In this document: positions 1-12,650 of the stretch, in pieces
Numbering within the stretch: position 1 is the stretch's first letter
Layout of the letters: every line of letters starts with the position of its first letter
Assembly (NCBI GenBank): GCA_033961575.1
Contig: CM066738.1
Location: 68,247,478 to 68,311,477, forward strand
Direction of reading: 5' to 3'
From: Aselliscus stoliczkanus
Taxonomy: Eukaryota > Chordata > Mammalia > Chiroptera > Hipposideridae
DNA length: 64,000 nt
The notes under the pieces: generated by a model
What the model saw: only the letters and a program-made list of their open reading frames with translations
Databases searched by the model: none
Told to the model about the DNA's origin: nothing
Position numbers and translations under genes: made by a program

Positions 1-96
1 GTCAAGGGCAGCTCAGCTCGGGCTGGGCATCAAACTGCTGTTGTTCAGAGCTCAGCTCGAGCTCTTCTTGATCAACTGAGCCACTCCACCAGCCCT
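1..96 (-). repeat. tRNA-derived SINE, cut by window edge
   Basis: Reverse-strand SINE head. On the plus strand it ends in the usual order: aactgagccact, a degraded ggccggccc-type terminus, then unique sequence. The left part lies outside the window. Confidence 0.8.
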
Positions 97-412
97 AAGA
101 ACATTAGGCTTTAATGTTTACAATCAACAAGTATACTGGCCTGGGGAAATGCTAAAATCTATTTAGTGTCTGGGATGGGATTATCCAAGAGTTAGGTCAG
201 AATGGTTTGGCAAATGTTAGAAAGTCACACGTTTTAAGTAGTTATCTAAAGCCGGGGTGGGTGAGAGATAATCTGTGATTCAGCCTAAGGGCAATTTTTA
301 GTCTAGGTTTCAGAAACTTATTAGAGGAGTAATCAAAGCCAGGGGCTAAGAAATTTGGGAAGTGGAGACTTAAATTTTCTATAGGGAAGAAAACCTTAAA
401 AGTTGTCCAGTG

Positions 413-820
413 GGGGCAGGCCGAATGGCGCGTTGGTTAAGAGTTGGCTTGGGACTCCAGCTCTGAGCAGCAGGGCCCCGGTTCGGATCCCACATGAGGG
501 CCACTGATGCTGCACCCTTTACAGCTAAAATGGTGAACAACAACTCTACCTGGATCTAGGCTGCCGTGAGTTGCCCTTGCTGCAGTGGGCTGCTGTAAGC
601 TACCTTGAGTGGCTGGCACCCGGTGTGAGCTGCCAAGAGCCACTGTGAGCGGCCATCCAGAGGCCGGTGATGAATCTGCCTCACCTAGGAAGAGTGCAAT
701 GATGATACCAACAAGGGCCAGTGAAGCAACGTCCTCCACAACTAGACTGAAGAACCAAAGGACAGCAACTTGTCTGTTCCCCTCCCCCAATTCCCCAATA
801 AAATATCTTTAAAAAAAAAC
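413..820 (+). repeat. Long SINE (type B, about 410 bp)
   Basis: The head resembles GGCCGAATGGCGCG with a B-box-like GGTTCGGATCC. An internal GGCTGGC/GTGAGC-rich block and the tail CCAATAAAATATCTTTAAAA follow. The 14-bp TSD AAAGTTGTCCAGTG is at 399-412 and 821-834, so this is an independent L1-mediated insertion. Confidence 0.9.
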
Positions 821-831
821 AAAGTTGTCCA

Positions 832-862
832 GTGTGTGTGTGTGTGTGTGTGGGGGGGGGGC
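832..862. repeat. (GT)n followed by a G run
   Basis: A short GT microsatellite runs directly into ten G residues, beside the right TSD of the preceding SINE. Confidence 0.8.
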
Positions 863-2220
863 TACTCGTTTGTCCCATATCACTAAGATCTCCCTTTAAT
901 CTAAATTCCCAAAGATTTTATTTTCTATGCTTTTTATAGCATGTACCAAATATGTGCTGTTATTTATCCTTGCATATAATATTCTAGTTCTTAAGCTCCT
1001 AAAAGTAGGATATATTCTTATATTTCTTTGTCTTGCTCAGTACAGTAAGTATTTCTTGAGTAACAATATAATTTTCTACTGTTGACTCAGTAAGAGAAAC
1101 TGGGAAATCACTTCATTTTGTGACCAAGCATAAATGAATCAAGAGGATTCCCTAGAATAAAATGACAAGTGTTATTAAGGGTCTTAAGATTTGCAAATAT
1201 GCCAACACTGCCAGGTAACACCCAGAGTGTTCCTAAGAAAAGAGAAAAGTTGATCACTTTTGTAATAAAAAGTATATTCTTGAGAAGAATCAACTCTGCA
1301 TTTCTAGCTTCTGGATTGGTCTGAGATGGTGATCTTCCAGATGCCAGGTGCTCTGCATATGTGAACATTCTTTCCTAAGTTCTTCAGAGGATTAGCTGTA
1401 GAATTTATAAATATCTCCAGGCAATGATGCACAACTGAAAAGTTCAAAAAATAAGTACTCAGGCTAAAGTAAAATATAATCTATTCCTCATGTTTCAGCC
1501 CGTTCTAATTTAAGTAATTTTGTTAGCTTAGCTAATGGAGACTACATTCTGTTCCTTCATTCTTTCCTCAGTTTCAATGTTCTGATTTTTCATAAGCTAT
1601 ACAATGAAGAAAATACTTGATAATGAAAACTGTGATAATGAAAATTATTGGTTTCCAAGAGGTAAAATAAAACAAGTTACAAATGTAACAATTTGTTTAT
1701 GATGTCTTTATGAGAGAGAGGTTGACGTTATTTGTTTATAATGTCATTATAAGGAAATTAATCAACATCTATTACTGAGATTAAATATTTTCTATTCATG
1801 ACAAGTATCCAAAAGTACTCCATCATGTAATGTGAATGAAAAAGGGGCCACATATTAAACCGGACAAACTCAAAGGAGGCCTGTGTGGTGGGCCTTACAA
1901 ACAGAGATTCAAAGTAACCACATAGGATGGTCTGAACATAAACATTCCTAACTAAAAGCGAGTCTCCTCCTAGGTCTATAGCTTCCTTGACAAAGGTCAA
2001 TCTTTAAGTCAGCCTGTCTATTGTGTTTTTGCTTCTAAGATAACTTAGCTTTGAAATCGCAGGGTAATATGTTCTAGAACCCTCAGGGCACAATGCCTGC
2101 AGGAGAGCAGGAGACCACACAGAACTCATTATTATCTTATTCCCTACATACCATCTCTATGTGCTGGAAATGTTAATTATTAACTATCCTGTATCCACCA
2201 ATGTAAAAGAAGTAAGTGTC
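863..2220. other. No recognisable feature
   Basis: AT-rich unique-looking sequence. Small ORFs here lack codon structure or flanking splice signals. It may include very old unrecognised repeats. Confidence 0.5.
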
Positions 2221-2236
2221 TCTCCATTTTACTTTT

Positions 2237-2347
2237 TTTTTTTTTTTTTTTTTTGAGGGTAGTGTCACTGGCCCTCATATGTAGGACCCATACCAGGACA
2301 GCTGGTGTCCCAAGCCAACGCTTAACCACCCCGCCACTTGGCCAGCC
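2237..2347 (-). repeat. Short SINE (type A, head only)
   Basis: Poly-T, then the complement of the tRNA-like head (gggtagtgtcactggccctc to ggccagcc). The TSD CTCCATTTTACTTTT flanks it at 2222-2236 and 2348-2362. Confidence 0.9.
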
Positions 2348-2774
2348 CTCCATTTTACTTTTTAATCCAATCCCAGAGATTCTCCCACTTTGCTTTCTCC
2401 CATCCCTCTAATCTACCACCAATGGATTTCATGTAACCCTAACTTCTCCTCCTTTTATTCTAATGTATAAAATAAGCTACAAAACTGCCATTCTCCAAAG
2501 CATTTTCTCAATCCATTGAGATTTTGCTTCCTGGCAATTGTCATCAGTTTGGCTCAACTAAACTCATAAAAATTCTCTACATGTTTGGATATTTCTTACA
2601 TCAACAGTAAAGATTCTAATCTATTATCAGTAATTAAATTTTAACTTTTGAAAAATGCCTAAGCCATATATTCTTTGCAGTTGAAACTTATTGATATATG
2701 GTTAAAGAATGAGCTCCGTAAGAAAAAGGGCAGGGCTCAGAGTATCTTTGTAATTTATGGAGGCAGAGGAGGAA

Positions 2775-3080
2775 AGTGATTATGAATCAGACTTAGGTTA
2801 AAATTGTGATGCCACCTGTTATAACTGCACAAACTTGGACACATTAGCCTTGCTAAGTCTCAATTCCCTCATCTTAAAAATTCATAAATTAGAATTGTAT
2901 TCTCTATCTTTTTACTTGATATAACTTGAAAAGGATATTCATTACAAAAGAATATTTCTGATTCTCAGGAGATTTTAACATCATTGATACCTAAATTTAT
3001 GGGATTGTTGCGAGGGATTAAATGAGCTATGATAATGTAAGGTACTAGCAATTTGCCTGGCACTTAGAAATTGTAAAATA
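2775..3080 (+). repeat. MIR-like SINE remnant
   Basis: Shows the decayed MIR order: gatgccacctgt, aacttggacacattagcc, tctcaattccctcatctt, gggattaaatgagct and gcctggcacttag. Family assignment is from memory of the MIR core. Confidence 0.65.
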
Positions 3081-3228
3081 AATAGTACCTGCCTTAGAAA
3101 ACAAATGGCTAGAAAGCTTGTATGTGACTAATCACAATAAATTCTTCACATTGGTTCCTCATTCATTCCTACTTGGCTAGGATCTCTGTTAAATGTGTTC
3201 TTCTTATGCATTTAAGAAGTTTATAATT

Positions 3229-3641
3229 GGGCCGGCCAAGTGGTGTGTTGGTTAAGAATTGGCTTGGGACGCCGGCTCTGAGCAGCAGGGCCCCGGTTCG
3301 GATCCCACATATGAGGGCCAGTGATGCTGCGCCCTCTACAGCTAAAATGGTGAACAACAGCTAGACCTGGAGCTGGGCTGCTGTGAGTTGCCAGCGATGG
3401 CGTAGGCTGCAGTGGGGCTGGCTAGCAGCGGGCATGAGCTTTCGTGAGCCACCATGAGTAGCAAGTGACTGCCTGCCTCACCCTAGAAGAGCGCAATGAT
3501 AATACCAACATGGGCCAGTGAAGCGACATCCTCTACAACTAGACTGAAGAACAAAAAGACAGCAACTTGTCTGTTCCCCTTTCCCAATTCCCCAGTGCTG
3601 TTCCCCTCCCTCAATTCCCCAATAAAATCTTTAAAAAAAAA
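3229..3641 (+). repeat. Long SINE (type B)
   Basis: GGGCCGGCCAAGTGG head, GGTTCGGATCC box and AATAAAATCTTTAAAA tail. The AAGTTTATAAT TSD is present on both sides. Confidence 0.92.
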
Positions 3642-3957
3642 AAGTTTATAATCTGATTTTTCCAAAATAGGTTTTACAGATTAGAAGTTAATCTCTCATT
3701 TTATGCTTTCTACAAATGCTTTTTTCTTGACAACACTTATATTCTTTGTGGAGTGCTACTTAAACACTGCTTCAAGGACAGGATTATAGTTTTATGGAAA
3801 AAAAACTCATTCAACCAGGGGTCTCTATTCCTTTTTAAGTTCCACGATGAATTTGCAAAATTCTATCTAAGTTGCTACATTTTTCTTTACTCATTAAGCA
3901 TTACCAGCAGGATTTAAATTTAACAACTCATAGTGAAGTATGAAAAAGGAAATGTGA

Positions 3958-4081
3958 GGGCCAGCTGAGTGGCGCAGTGGTTAAGTGCTGGCTTGGGTAA
4001 GCCAGCGGCCCCAGTTCGGGTCCCACATATGAGGGCCAGTGACACTGCCCTCAAAAAAAAAAAACAGAAAACAAAAAAACA
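3958..4081 (+). repeat. Short SINE (type A)
   Basis: tRNA-like head only, ending CACTGCCCTC then an A-rich tail. The 15-bp TSD AAAAAGGAAATGTGA is at 3943-3957 and 4082-4096. Confidence 0.93.
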
Positions 4082-4434
4082 AAAAAGGAAATGTGAAACA
4101 TTTATATGTGACTGTTAAATATAAAGGAAATACTCAAGATTTGAGCTGAATCAAAGGTGAAAGAACAGAAGTCCTTGTGGATAAACTAAATCTTCTAAAT
4201 GTTCTATAATAGTAAAATACAGATTCCAAAACAGATGGAAGTTAAAGAATGAAAATGTTGGGTAGATATATTCCATTTTTTTCCAAATAATTGCAACACT
4301 GGAAAACATGCTAAATACATGTTTTCTGTGTATGGGGTGCATTTGGGGAGAAAGCAACACTTCAGAGCCATGCAGTAGGTAAAACTACCAGGGTTGGCTC
4401 AGAGAAACTGGGGCTTAACTCAAACTGGATTTCT

Positions 4435-4774
4435 GTGTTTGTTTGTGTTTTATGCGGGAGTTGAATTGGCAACCTTGCTGTTAAGAGCGCATGCTCTATC
4501 CACTGAGCCATCCAGATAGCAGCTCAGCTCAAGCTGCTGAGCTCAGTCCCAGCCGCAGGTGGGCGTAGCCCCATGGAACAGGTAATCCAGTCATTAGGAG
4601 CACATGATCTCACCAGCTGAGCCATCCTGCCATCTGTTGGCAGCTCAGTGGTAGCTCAGTTCAGACACAGCTTGGGCGAAGCTCACTGTCCCATGTGGGA
4701 ATCGAACCAGAAACCCTGTCTCAGAGCTCGTGCTCTTAAGCAAATTCGTAACCAACTGAGCCACTCAGGTGGCC
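4435..4774 (-). repeat. Long tRNA-dimer SINE (type C)
   Basis: Reverse-strand multi-unit SINE with repeated 'gagccatcc' and 'gagctc' tRNA-like units, but a weak 3' tail. The 16-bp TSD CTCAAACTGGATTTCT flanks it at 4419-4434 and 4775-4790. Confidence 0.88.
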
Positions 4775-4914
4775 CTCAAACTGGATTTCTTAATACCAAA
4801 TTATTTTACCTGACTTTCAGTATGCTTACAGTATGGAAAAAAAAAAAAGGGGTGGTGGTGGGATGGAAATGGAGGGGTGGATAACCTCACAGATTGTGGT
4901 GAAGACTAATTTAA

Positions 4915-4985
4915 ATTAATTAGCATATAAACCAGGGCAAGTACCTGGTAAAGAACAAGCACTCAACAAATGATAGTTCAGAATT
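4915..4985 (+). repeat. MIR/L2 3'-end-like fragment
   Basis: Contains gcaagtacctggtaaa and gcactcaacaaatgatag, resembling the MIR/L2 terminal phrase. Short and decayed. Confidence 0.4.
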
Positions 4986-5617
4986 TTTACTGCCAAAAGA
5001 TTGGAAGCTCCTTAAGAAGGAACCATACCAAAATAATTTTTGTGTTTATTGAATTAGTAGAAATGTCTATATGTGTGTGTGCCACAGAATACAGCTATCA
5101 GAAAGGGGAAAAAAAAGATAGGAAGGCAGAGATTTTGGCTTTTTTTTTGTTATATTTTTAATTGCATTGATCTTAGCCATTCATCTAAATTGTTTCTCAT
5201 CTCTCGTGCATGTTATTATCATTTGTCTTCCTTGGAAGCTAATTAGAACAATTCTGATCTGAGGAAAAACACTTGACATTTCTGTGGCCAAATTCAAGTG
5301 AACTAAAGTTGAAGAAATCTTTACATTAATAGAATGGAACAAAGGAATTATAAAAGCTTTATTTTTTCTTAAGGGAATATTATTGCAGAGATTATATATA
5401 TATATATATTTTTTTTCCTAAATTAAAAGTTTCTGCCACTCAGCCAAAATCTTGAGACATACAGAGGGCACTCAGAAGAAAGCTGATGATCTAAACTGAT
5501 ATGCTTGATTATCCCTCCCATACCCCTTTTAATCCTTTCGCAGATATGGTTTATTTAATATCAAGGTAATTCTTCTTATTTTTTTAAACTAATTGTCACC
5601 ACCAAATATACGATTTT

Positions 5618-5718
5618 TTTTTTTTTGAGGGCAGTGTCACTGGCCCTCACATGTGGGACCGAACCGGGGCCGCTGGCTTCCCAAGCCAGCGCTTAACCGC
5701 CGCGCCACTCGTCCGGCC
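5618..5718 (-). repeat. Short SINE (type A)
   Basis: Well-preserved reverse copy of the tRNA-like head. The 16-bp TSD CCAAATATACGATTTT is at 5602-5617 and 5719-5734. Confidence 0.93.
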
Positions 5719-5825
5719 CCAAATATACGATTTTATAACATCATTAAGTGGAGAATAGTTATGAGATTGTAGGTTGATTTAAAACTTTAAAAAATTTATT
5801 GGCAGAATTTCAGAGAGAATAAAAT

Positions 5826-6045
5826 AGTGGTTAAGAGTGATGGCTCTAAAATTAAACTATTTGTATTCATTTTCCAGCTTCACAACTTCAAGCTATACAT
5901 TTTTTTCTCAGTTAATAACCTCTCTTTCCATTATTTTCTTTGCCTATAAAATGGGAAGGACTATAATAGTTGTACTGCTTCATAGTTTACAGAATAAGTT
6001 CATATATAAACAATTCAGAACAGCCTCTCACAAACAGTAAGTGTT
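5826..6045 (+). repeat. MIR-like SINE
   Basis: Begins GTGGTTAAGAGTGATGGCTC and continues through cacttcaagc-like, taacctctctt and cctataaaatgggaagga, following the MIR consensus order. Confidence 0.75.
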
Positions 6046-6477
6046 CAAACAATGTTACCTGCAACTATTACAATATCAAATGGAGATTTTGCTACTCCCA
6101 AATTAAATAGTGTAAACTGACAGAATTTTATAAAAGAAGGAACATTACAAATCAGGTAATACCGTGGGGTTTCAAACTTTTTATTGTAAGACACAATGAA
6201 AAATATATATTTTACATCATGACTCAGATGTACATATAAAGCAAACAAGAGTTTGGCAAAATAATACTTATTATATGCAGTACGCTCTAATATATCTTTG
6301 TTTCATTTTTTAGAAAAATGATGGTTGTCATTCACTAAATTGATTTTCCCACTCAGTAAGGAATTGCAACCCACAGTTTAAAAAACATTGATTTAATAAA
6401 ATCACTTTATAGTGGAGAAAACTGACATCTAAGAAATGGGAAACTTACTTAAAATTACATAGCTAGAAAATGTGGTA

Positions 6478-6685
6478 TACCACATTAATAGAATGAAGGA
6501 TAAAAATTATACAATCTTCTCAATAGGTGCAGAAAAGGATTTGACAAAATTCAACACCCTTAAATGATAAAAAGTACCCAACAAATTAAGTAGGAATAAT
6601 AAAGGCAGCGTATGATCTACCCACAGCAAATATCATACTCAATGGTGAAGAGTTGAAAGCTTTTCCTTTAAAATCAAGGACAAGA
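6478..6685 (+). pseudogene. Old L1 ORF2 (reverse transcriptase region) fragment
   Basis: Decayed L1 ORF2 sequence resembling the segment around 41,510-41,720 in the large L1 (gcagaaaaggatttgacaaa, cccacagcaaatatcatact). Stops and indels are present. It ends where a SINE inserted. Confidence 0.8.
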
Positions 6686-7130
6686 CGCGGTGGTTAAGAG
6701 CTGGTTTGGGGATGCCAGTGGCCCTGGTTCGGATCCCACATATGAGGGCCAGTGACATTGCCCTCCACAGCTAACAACAGCTCCACCTGGAGCTGGGCTG
6801 TGTGAGCCCCGGCGATGGTGTAGGCTGCAGCGCCTGCTGCAGTGGGCTGCCATAGGCTACAGTGAGTGGCCATCAGCCAGCATGAGCGGCTGGCAGCCAG
6901 CGTGAGCTGCCAATAGCAGCGGTGAGCGACATCCAGAGGCTGGCGACCCATCTGCCTCATCCGGGAATTGCGCAATGATGATACCAACATGGGCCAGTGA
7001 AGCAATGTCCTCCACAACTAGACTGAAGAACAAAAAAGACAGCAACTTGTCTGTTCCCCTTCCCCGATTCCCCATCGCTGTTCCCCTCCCCCAATAAAAT
7101 CTTTAAAAACAAAAAACAAAAACAAAAACA
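6686..7130 (+). repeat. Long SINE (type B) inside old L1
   Basis: 5'-truncated head (GCGGTGGTTAAGAGC), B-box-like GGTTCGGATCC, internal GGCTGGCAGCC repeats, AATAAAATCTTTAAAA tail with AAAAAC repeats. Confidence 0.88.
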
Positions 7131-7515
7131 AGAATATTCAGTAGGGAAAAGATAATTTTAAAAATAAATGCTGTTGGGAAAACTGGATATTCACATGCAA
7201 AATAATAAAATTGGACTCCTATCTTATACCACTTGCAAAAGTTATTTTGACACGTATTAAAGACTTAAGTGTAAGACCTGAAACCATAAAATTTTTAGAA
7301 GAAAACTTTGGGAAAAAGCTCCTTGACATTTGTCTCCTTGACACCAAAGCAAAGGCAACAAAAATAAAATAAACAAGTGGTACTAAATAAAACTAAAAAG
7401 TTTATGCACAGCAAAAGAAACAATCAACAAAATAAAGAGACAGCATATGGAACAGGAGAAAAATATTGTAAACTATATATCATATTAGAATGGCTTTCAT
7501 CAATATGACAGGAGA
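7131..7515 (+). pseudogene. Old L1 ORF2 fragment, continued
   Basis: Resembles L1 ORF2 3' of the reverse transcriptase: aaagacttaagtgtaagacc, tgaaaccataaaattttta, gtttatgcacagcaaaag. Part of the same old L1 as 6478-6685, split by SINEs. Confidence 0.8.
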
Positions 7516-8024
7516 GGGCCGGCCACGTGGCTCAGTTGGTTAACAGTTGGCTTGGGAGGTGCTCTGAGCAAAAGGGCCGCCGGTTTGTTTCCCACATGGG
7601 CCAGTGAACGCTGCGCCCTAGCTGAGTTGTCACTGAGCGGCCAACAGGTGGTAGGATGGCTCAGCTGGTGTATCAACAGGATTGCCTGTTCAACGGTGTG
7701 CTATGCCCAACTGCAACTAAGACTGAACTCAGCACCTTGAGCTGAGCTGCCACCTGGATGGCTCAGTGGATAGAGCATGCTCTCTCAACAACAAGGCTGC
7801 TGGTTCAACTCACGCATGGGATGGTGGCTACACCCACCCACAACTAAGATTGAACACAGCACCTTGAGCTTAGAGGCCATGAGCCGCTGACGGGAAGCCA
7901 GATGGTGACTGGTGCCCTCCACAATGAAGACTGAAGCACAACACCTTGGCTAGTTCCTTCCCCCAATTCCCCAACACTGTTCCCCTCCCCCAATTCCCCA
8001 ATAAAATCTTTAAAAAAAGAAGAA
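7516..8024 (+). repeat. Long tRNA-dimer SINE (type C), near complete
   Basis: GGGCCGGCCACGTGGCTCAG head followed by further tRNA-like units (ggctcagtggatagagcatg) and the shared tail CCCCAATAAAATCTTTAAAA. The TSD GACAGGAGA flanks it. It is the best plus-strand example of type C in the window. Confidence 0.92.
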
Positions 8025-8329
8025 GACAGGAGATAACAAATGTTGGCAAGGATGTGGAGAAAAAATAATTCTTGTGCACTGTTACTGGGAATGTAAATTA
8101 GTACAGCCATTATGGAAAACGATATAGAGTTTCCTCAAAAAGTTAAAAATAGAGCTACCATATGATTCAGCAATCCTACTGGGTATACATGGGAAGAAAA
8201 TGAAAATACTCTCTCAAGAGTTATCTGTACCTTTATATTCATTACATTATTATTCACAACAGCCAAAACCTGAAAACAACCTAAGTGTCCACTGACAGAT
8301 GAATGGATGAAGAAAATGTGAATAACCAA
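8025..8329 (+). pseudogene. Old L1 ORF2 C-terminal fragment
   Basis: Phrases aaatgttggcaaggatgtgg, gctaccatatgattcagcaa and tgaatggatgaagaaaatgt are typical of the ORF2 3' end and parallel 43,131-43,420. Not translatable. Confidence 0.82.
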
Positions 8330-9993
8330 TATGGAGCAGCAGGTAAACACTGTGCTTACCTTCTCTCACAACTACATCAAAATTACAACTAATCTACAAA
8401 ACAAGCATTACTGAGAATCACCTAAAATCAAGCTTAACTGAAGCCTTTCAACTAAGGATATGCAGAAGAAGCCACCTCCAGACTGGTAGGAAGGGCAGAA
8501 ATGCAGAATGGGCTGCTCCCACACCCACGTGTGACCATTAAATGTCGGGAGGCTATTTCAGCTGTAAGGGTCCCTCCAAGCCCCCAGGAAATCAAGCAAT
8601 CCCAGCCCACCCCAGCCCAGGATTCCAGTGCTGAGAAGTCCCCATAATTTTTGGTTGTGAAAAACAGCGGAGACTGTGACTGAGTGAGACTGAGTGCAGC
8701 TGCACTCCCAGGCTCTCCTCTTAAAAGGACTGCATGCAGACAAAACCCACCAATGGAGTCACTCTCTCTTAGCTCCAGTGTGGCAGTGACACATGGTGGG
8801 GAACTGATCTGCCTTGGGATGGAGGCTGGAGAGGTGGCTTTCTACTGAACAGGGGAGCTGGTGGAAGCCACTGTTTCTTTGCTGAGCCATCCCCCTTCCT
8901 TGCATACTGTCACAGGCAGAGACCATATCTGAGTCTCTGCCATTTGTTTACCACACCCTGGCAATTTGAGGCCTCAGCCTGCCCAACTTTTGGGCACACC
9001 CAGGCTGTTTTCAGTGTGGTTTTTTTCATGCAGACTGCCTGCCTAGGCTTAAGCTATAGACTTTCCTAAGGTTTTGCAAAGGTTTGTGGAACTCAGACAA
9101 GCAGCATCTGGCTTGAGCATGTCCTGTACCTCTGGCTGAGCAGCTCTAAACTGGCACGAGCAGCAGCCGGGCTTGGTTCACAATCTGGCCTCTCAAGGTA
9201 CTTCCAAGCACAGCTAGGGCAGCAGTCATCTGCAGATTTCTTTCTGGCTCCTGCTGGATGGCACCAGGTAGGGCAAGGGCTGTGGTTCAACTTGACCTGC
9301 AGCATATCCCCTCCAAGGTGGTCCTGGGGCTGGTGCCCCCAGTGGCCAGCTTAAAAACAAGCTGGAGTATCATCTAGTCACCTCAAAGCATGACACATCC
9401 AAGGGGTAGATTGGACAGCACCAGAGTGCTGCTGAGGCAATTCCAGCTCCATAGGCTCAGCTCCTGCACAACAATTCTTCCACTGTAGTCAAACCAGTCC
9501 TAACAACCAGTGAGCCCAAGGGTCAGTTGCTCCCACTGGTGTGCAGTTATCAAGCAAGGCTCAACTACAAGAGGAGGGCACACACAACCCACACAAGGGA
9601 CACACTTGGAGTGCATGGCTCAGGTGACCAGAAAGAGTGTGCCACTGAACCCCACAGTCCACCTACTACATAAGGCCACTCTACTAAGACTGGAAGACAT
9701 AACAGTCCTACCTTATACATAGAAACAAACACAGGGAGGCAGCCATGATGGGAAGACAAAGAAACATGTCCCAAATAAAAGAACAGAACAAAGGTCCAGA
9801 AAAAGAATTCAGCAAAATGGAGATAAGCAATCTATGAGATAAGATGCAGAGTTCCAAACACTAGTTATAAGAATGCTCAATGATTTCAGGGAGAACTTCA
9901 ACAGAGAGATAGGAAGCATAAAAATGGAGATGGAAACCATGAAAAAGAACCAGTCAGAAATAAAGCATAAAATAATGGAAATAAAGAATATAT
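8330..9993 (+). repeat. Older L1: 5'UTR and start of ORF1
   Basis: Begins aatatggagcagcaggtaaa, like an L1 5' end. A relatively GC-rich L1 5'UTR-type stretch runs to about 9740, then ORF1-like sequence (ggcagccatgatgggaagac, then A-rich coiled-coil coding). It breaks at about 9993 where a younger L1 inserted and resumes at 13,361. Confidence 0.75.
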
Positions 9994-11128
9994 TATAGGG
10001 GAGGGACTTCTGGTAAAATGGCGCAATAGATGCTGTGCTAACTGCCTCCCAGGATCACACCAAAATTACAAGCAAATTATACAGCATTCAACCCTGGAGG
10101 TCCCCGGAACACTGGAGGAACAGAACCACTAAACGAAGAACTTTAAGAGGAGGCCGTGTCGGGTCTGGTAGGACGGGCAGAGACAAGAGAGGGCAAGCCC
10201 CGTGAGGGAAGCCCCAGCCGTGGGAAGCTTGTCTGGTTGAGGGAGAGACCCTCCAGCTGCACTCCAAGCTCACCAGCCCAGAGTTCCTTTGCCGGGAAGA
10301 AGAGTTCTAAGATAGCCAGCAGTAACTTAGTGGGGACTCTCTTTGCTCAGCTCGGTGAGGCTAAGAGAGGCTGCAGAATCAGTGGGGCTGGCGCTCGGGC
10401 TTGCTTGCCAGTGAGCACTTACCTGGTTACTGGTGGAGGGAGTGGCTGTGTGAGCCGGACGCAGGAGCCTGCGGGGACGGACCGAACTGAGCACCTTTGG
10501 TGCAAAGGCTGGAGGTTTTTGGACTGTTGTTCCCGTGGTGTGGAGCCTGCATGCAAGTGGTGTAGGGAAGGCACCATTTTGTCGGGCTTGGGCCCTCCCA
10601 TGGAGGATCAGGTCCGAGATCTCATTGGTCTAGTGGAATTGGCGCAGAAGTGCGTGTGTGCGTGCACGCGCGCATGTGGCCTTGGATCCCCACCCTCCAC
10701 CCAGCTTATACTGCATTGCCAGGGAAACGCTGGGCGGGTGCCCTCTGGCTCCAATAGGCTGCTCACTGAGACCCAGGAGTGCGCGAACCGCCTCGGATCC
10801 CCACCCTCCACACAGCTTGTGCTGTGTTGCCAGGGAAACGCCTGGTGGGTGTGCTCCGGCTCCAACAGGCTGCTCACTGAGACGCGGGAGTGCGCAAGTC
10901 GGAAGCCGCCTCGGGTCCCCACTCTCCGCACTGCGCTTGTAGAGTTGCCAGGCTGGTGATTGGTTGTCGGGCTGCTCGGCCTGATCTGCGAGTGGCTGAT
11001 TGGGACAGGCTGAGACTGGGAGTTTTCCTGGGAGTGTTGGGCCGTGAGCTGTGTGCATGTGTGATCCAGCCAGGGCTCTCCTGGTGATCTATCTAATACA
11101 TCAAAGCAATCCCAGAGTGACAGCCAGA

Positions 11129-12000
11129 ATGGGGAAACAAAGAAACATGTCACAAGTAAAAGATCAGAAGAAACCTCTAGAAATGGAACTAAATGAAACA
11201 GAGGGATCCAACCTTTCAGAGACAGAGTTTAGAACACTGATGATAAGAATGTTTAAGGAACTTAGCGAGGACATAAAGAAGGATAGGGAAACCATTAAAA
11301 AAACCTGTTAGAACTAAAGAATACAATAACTGAAATGAAGAACACACTTGAAGAAATCACCAGTAGAGTAGATGAAGCAGAGGAGCGGATCAGCGATTTG
11401 GAAGATAAAATAGCAGAAATCACGCAGTTGGCACAACAAAAAGACCAAAGTATAAAAAACAATGAAAATAGTTTAAGAGCCCTATGGGACAAGGTGAAGC
11501 ACAACCACCTTCAAATCATAGGAATACCAGAAGGAGAAGAGAAGAAGCAAGGGGTAGAAAAGGTATTTGAAAAAATAATGACTGAAAACTTCCCTACCCT
11601 GGTGAAAGAAATCAACATACATGCCCAGGAAGTGCAGAGGATTCCAAACAAGCTGAACCCAAACAGGTCCACACCAAGACACATCATAGTGAAAATGGCA
11701 AAGGTTAAAGACAGAGACAGAATCCTAGATGCTGCAAGAGAAAGACAGCAGGTTATATACAAAGGAACTCCTGTTAGACTAACAGCTGACTTGTCTACAG
11801 AAACTCTGCAGGCCAGAAGGGAGTGGCAGGGGATCTTCAAAGTGACACAAAATAAAGGCCTACAACTAAGATTGCTCTACCCAGCACGGCTATCACTTAA
11901 AATTGAAGGAGAAATAAAGAGCTTCTCAGAAAAGAATAAGCTTAAGGAATTCATTACCACCAAGCCAGCATTGCAAGAAATGTTAAAAGGGCTTTTTTAA
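11129..12000 (+). pseudogene. L1 ORF1 (RNA-binding protein), frameshifted
   Basis: The L1 ORF1 product is the trimeric RNA-binding chaperone of the L1 ribonucleoprotein. The chosen start MGKQRNMSQ lies after the 5'UTR. The first frame stops at 11,309-11,311 just after an A run (about 11,297-11,303), and the protein continues in another frame through 12,000, so a single homopolymer indel probably broke it. The second part shows a heptad coiled coil (EEITSRVDEAEERISDLEDK), then RRM and C-terminal domains (STPRHIIVKM, ending in KGLF). There is one frameshift in about 290 codons, so decay is modest compared with the L1 at 13,361-13,975. Confidence 0.85.
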
Positions 12001-12056
12001 ACAAAAGAAAGGGGTAAACAAGCTAACCCAGGGAGACCAGGAATACAAATAACAAA

Positions 12057-12650
12057 ATGGCAATACATATGCACCTATCAATAATCATTTTAAATGTGAA
12101 TGGGCTAAATGCTCCAATCAAAAGATAGAGAGTGGCTGAGTGGATAAGAAAATAGGACACATGTATATGCTGTTTACAGATGGAAAAAGATATTTCATGC
12201 AAATGGAAATGAGAAAAAAAAAAAGCTGGAGGACCAATACTTATTTTGGACAAAATGGACTTTAAAATGACTACAATAAAAGACAAAGAAGGGCACTATA
12301 ACCCTAATAAACATCTATGCACCCAACATAGGAACTCCTAGTTACATATAACAGATTTTGACAGACATAAAGACAGAGATCAACAGTAACACTATCATAG
12401 TAGGGGACTTCAACACCATTGTCACCAATGGACAGACACTTTAGAAAGAAAATCAACACAGAAAAAGGGGCCTCAAATGATACTTTAGACCAGCTGGACT
12501 TTGTTGATATTTTTAGAGCATTTCACCCTGAAAAAACAGAATATACATTCTTCTCAAGTACTCATGGGACATTTTCAAAGATAGACTATGTTAGGCCACA
12601 AAACAAGTCTCAGTAAATTTAAGAAGACTGAAGTCATATCAAGCAGATAT
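12057..12650 (+). pseudogene. L1 ORF2 N-terminal (endonuclease) fragment
   Basis: Starts MAIHMHLSIIILNVNGLNAP, the familiar opening of the L1 AP-endonuclease domain. A stop follows the IKR motif at about 12,126. Other frames preserve the GDFN-type block (gtaggggacttcaacaccat) and the LDFVDIFRAFHP block. The reverse transcriptase that should follow is missing. Confidence 0.85.

Noticed and set aside
5618..5718. tRNA gene candidates
   Set aside because: tRNA-like heads with A- and B-box motifs are SINEs: they have poly-A tails, TSDs and many near-identical copies, and no complete cloverleaf.
10156..10959. 267-codon ORF, the longest in the window
   Set aside because: It lies in the GC-rich 5'UTR of the younger L1, upstream of ORF1, and reads through UTR repeats (the CATCCCCACCCTCC-type unit repeats). 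No recognised domain.
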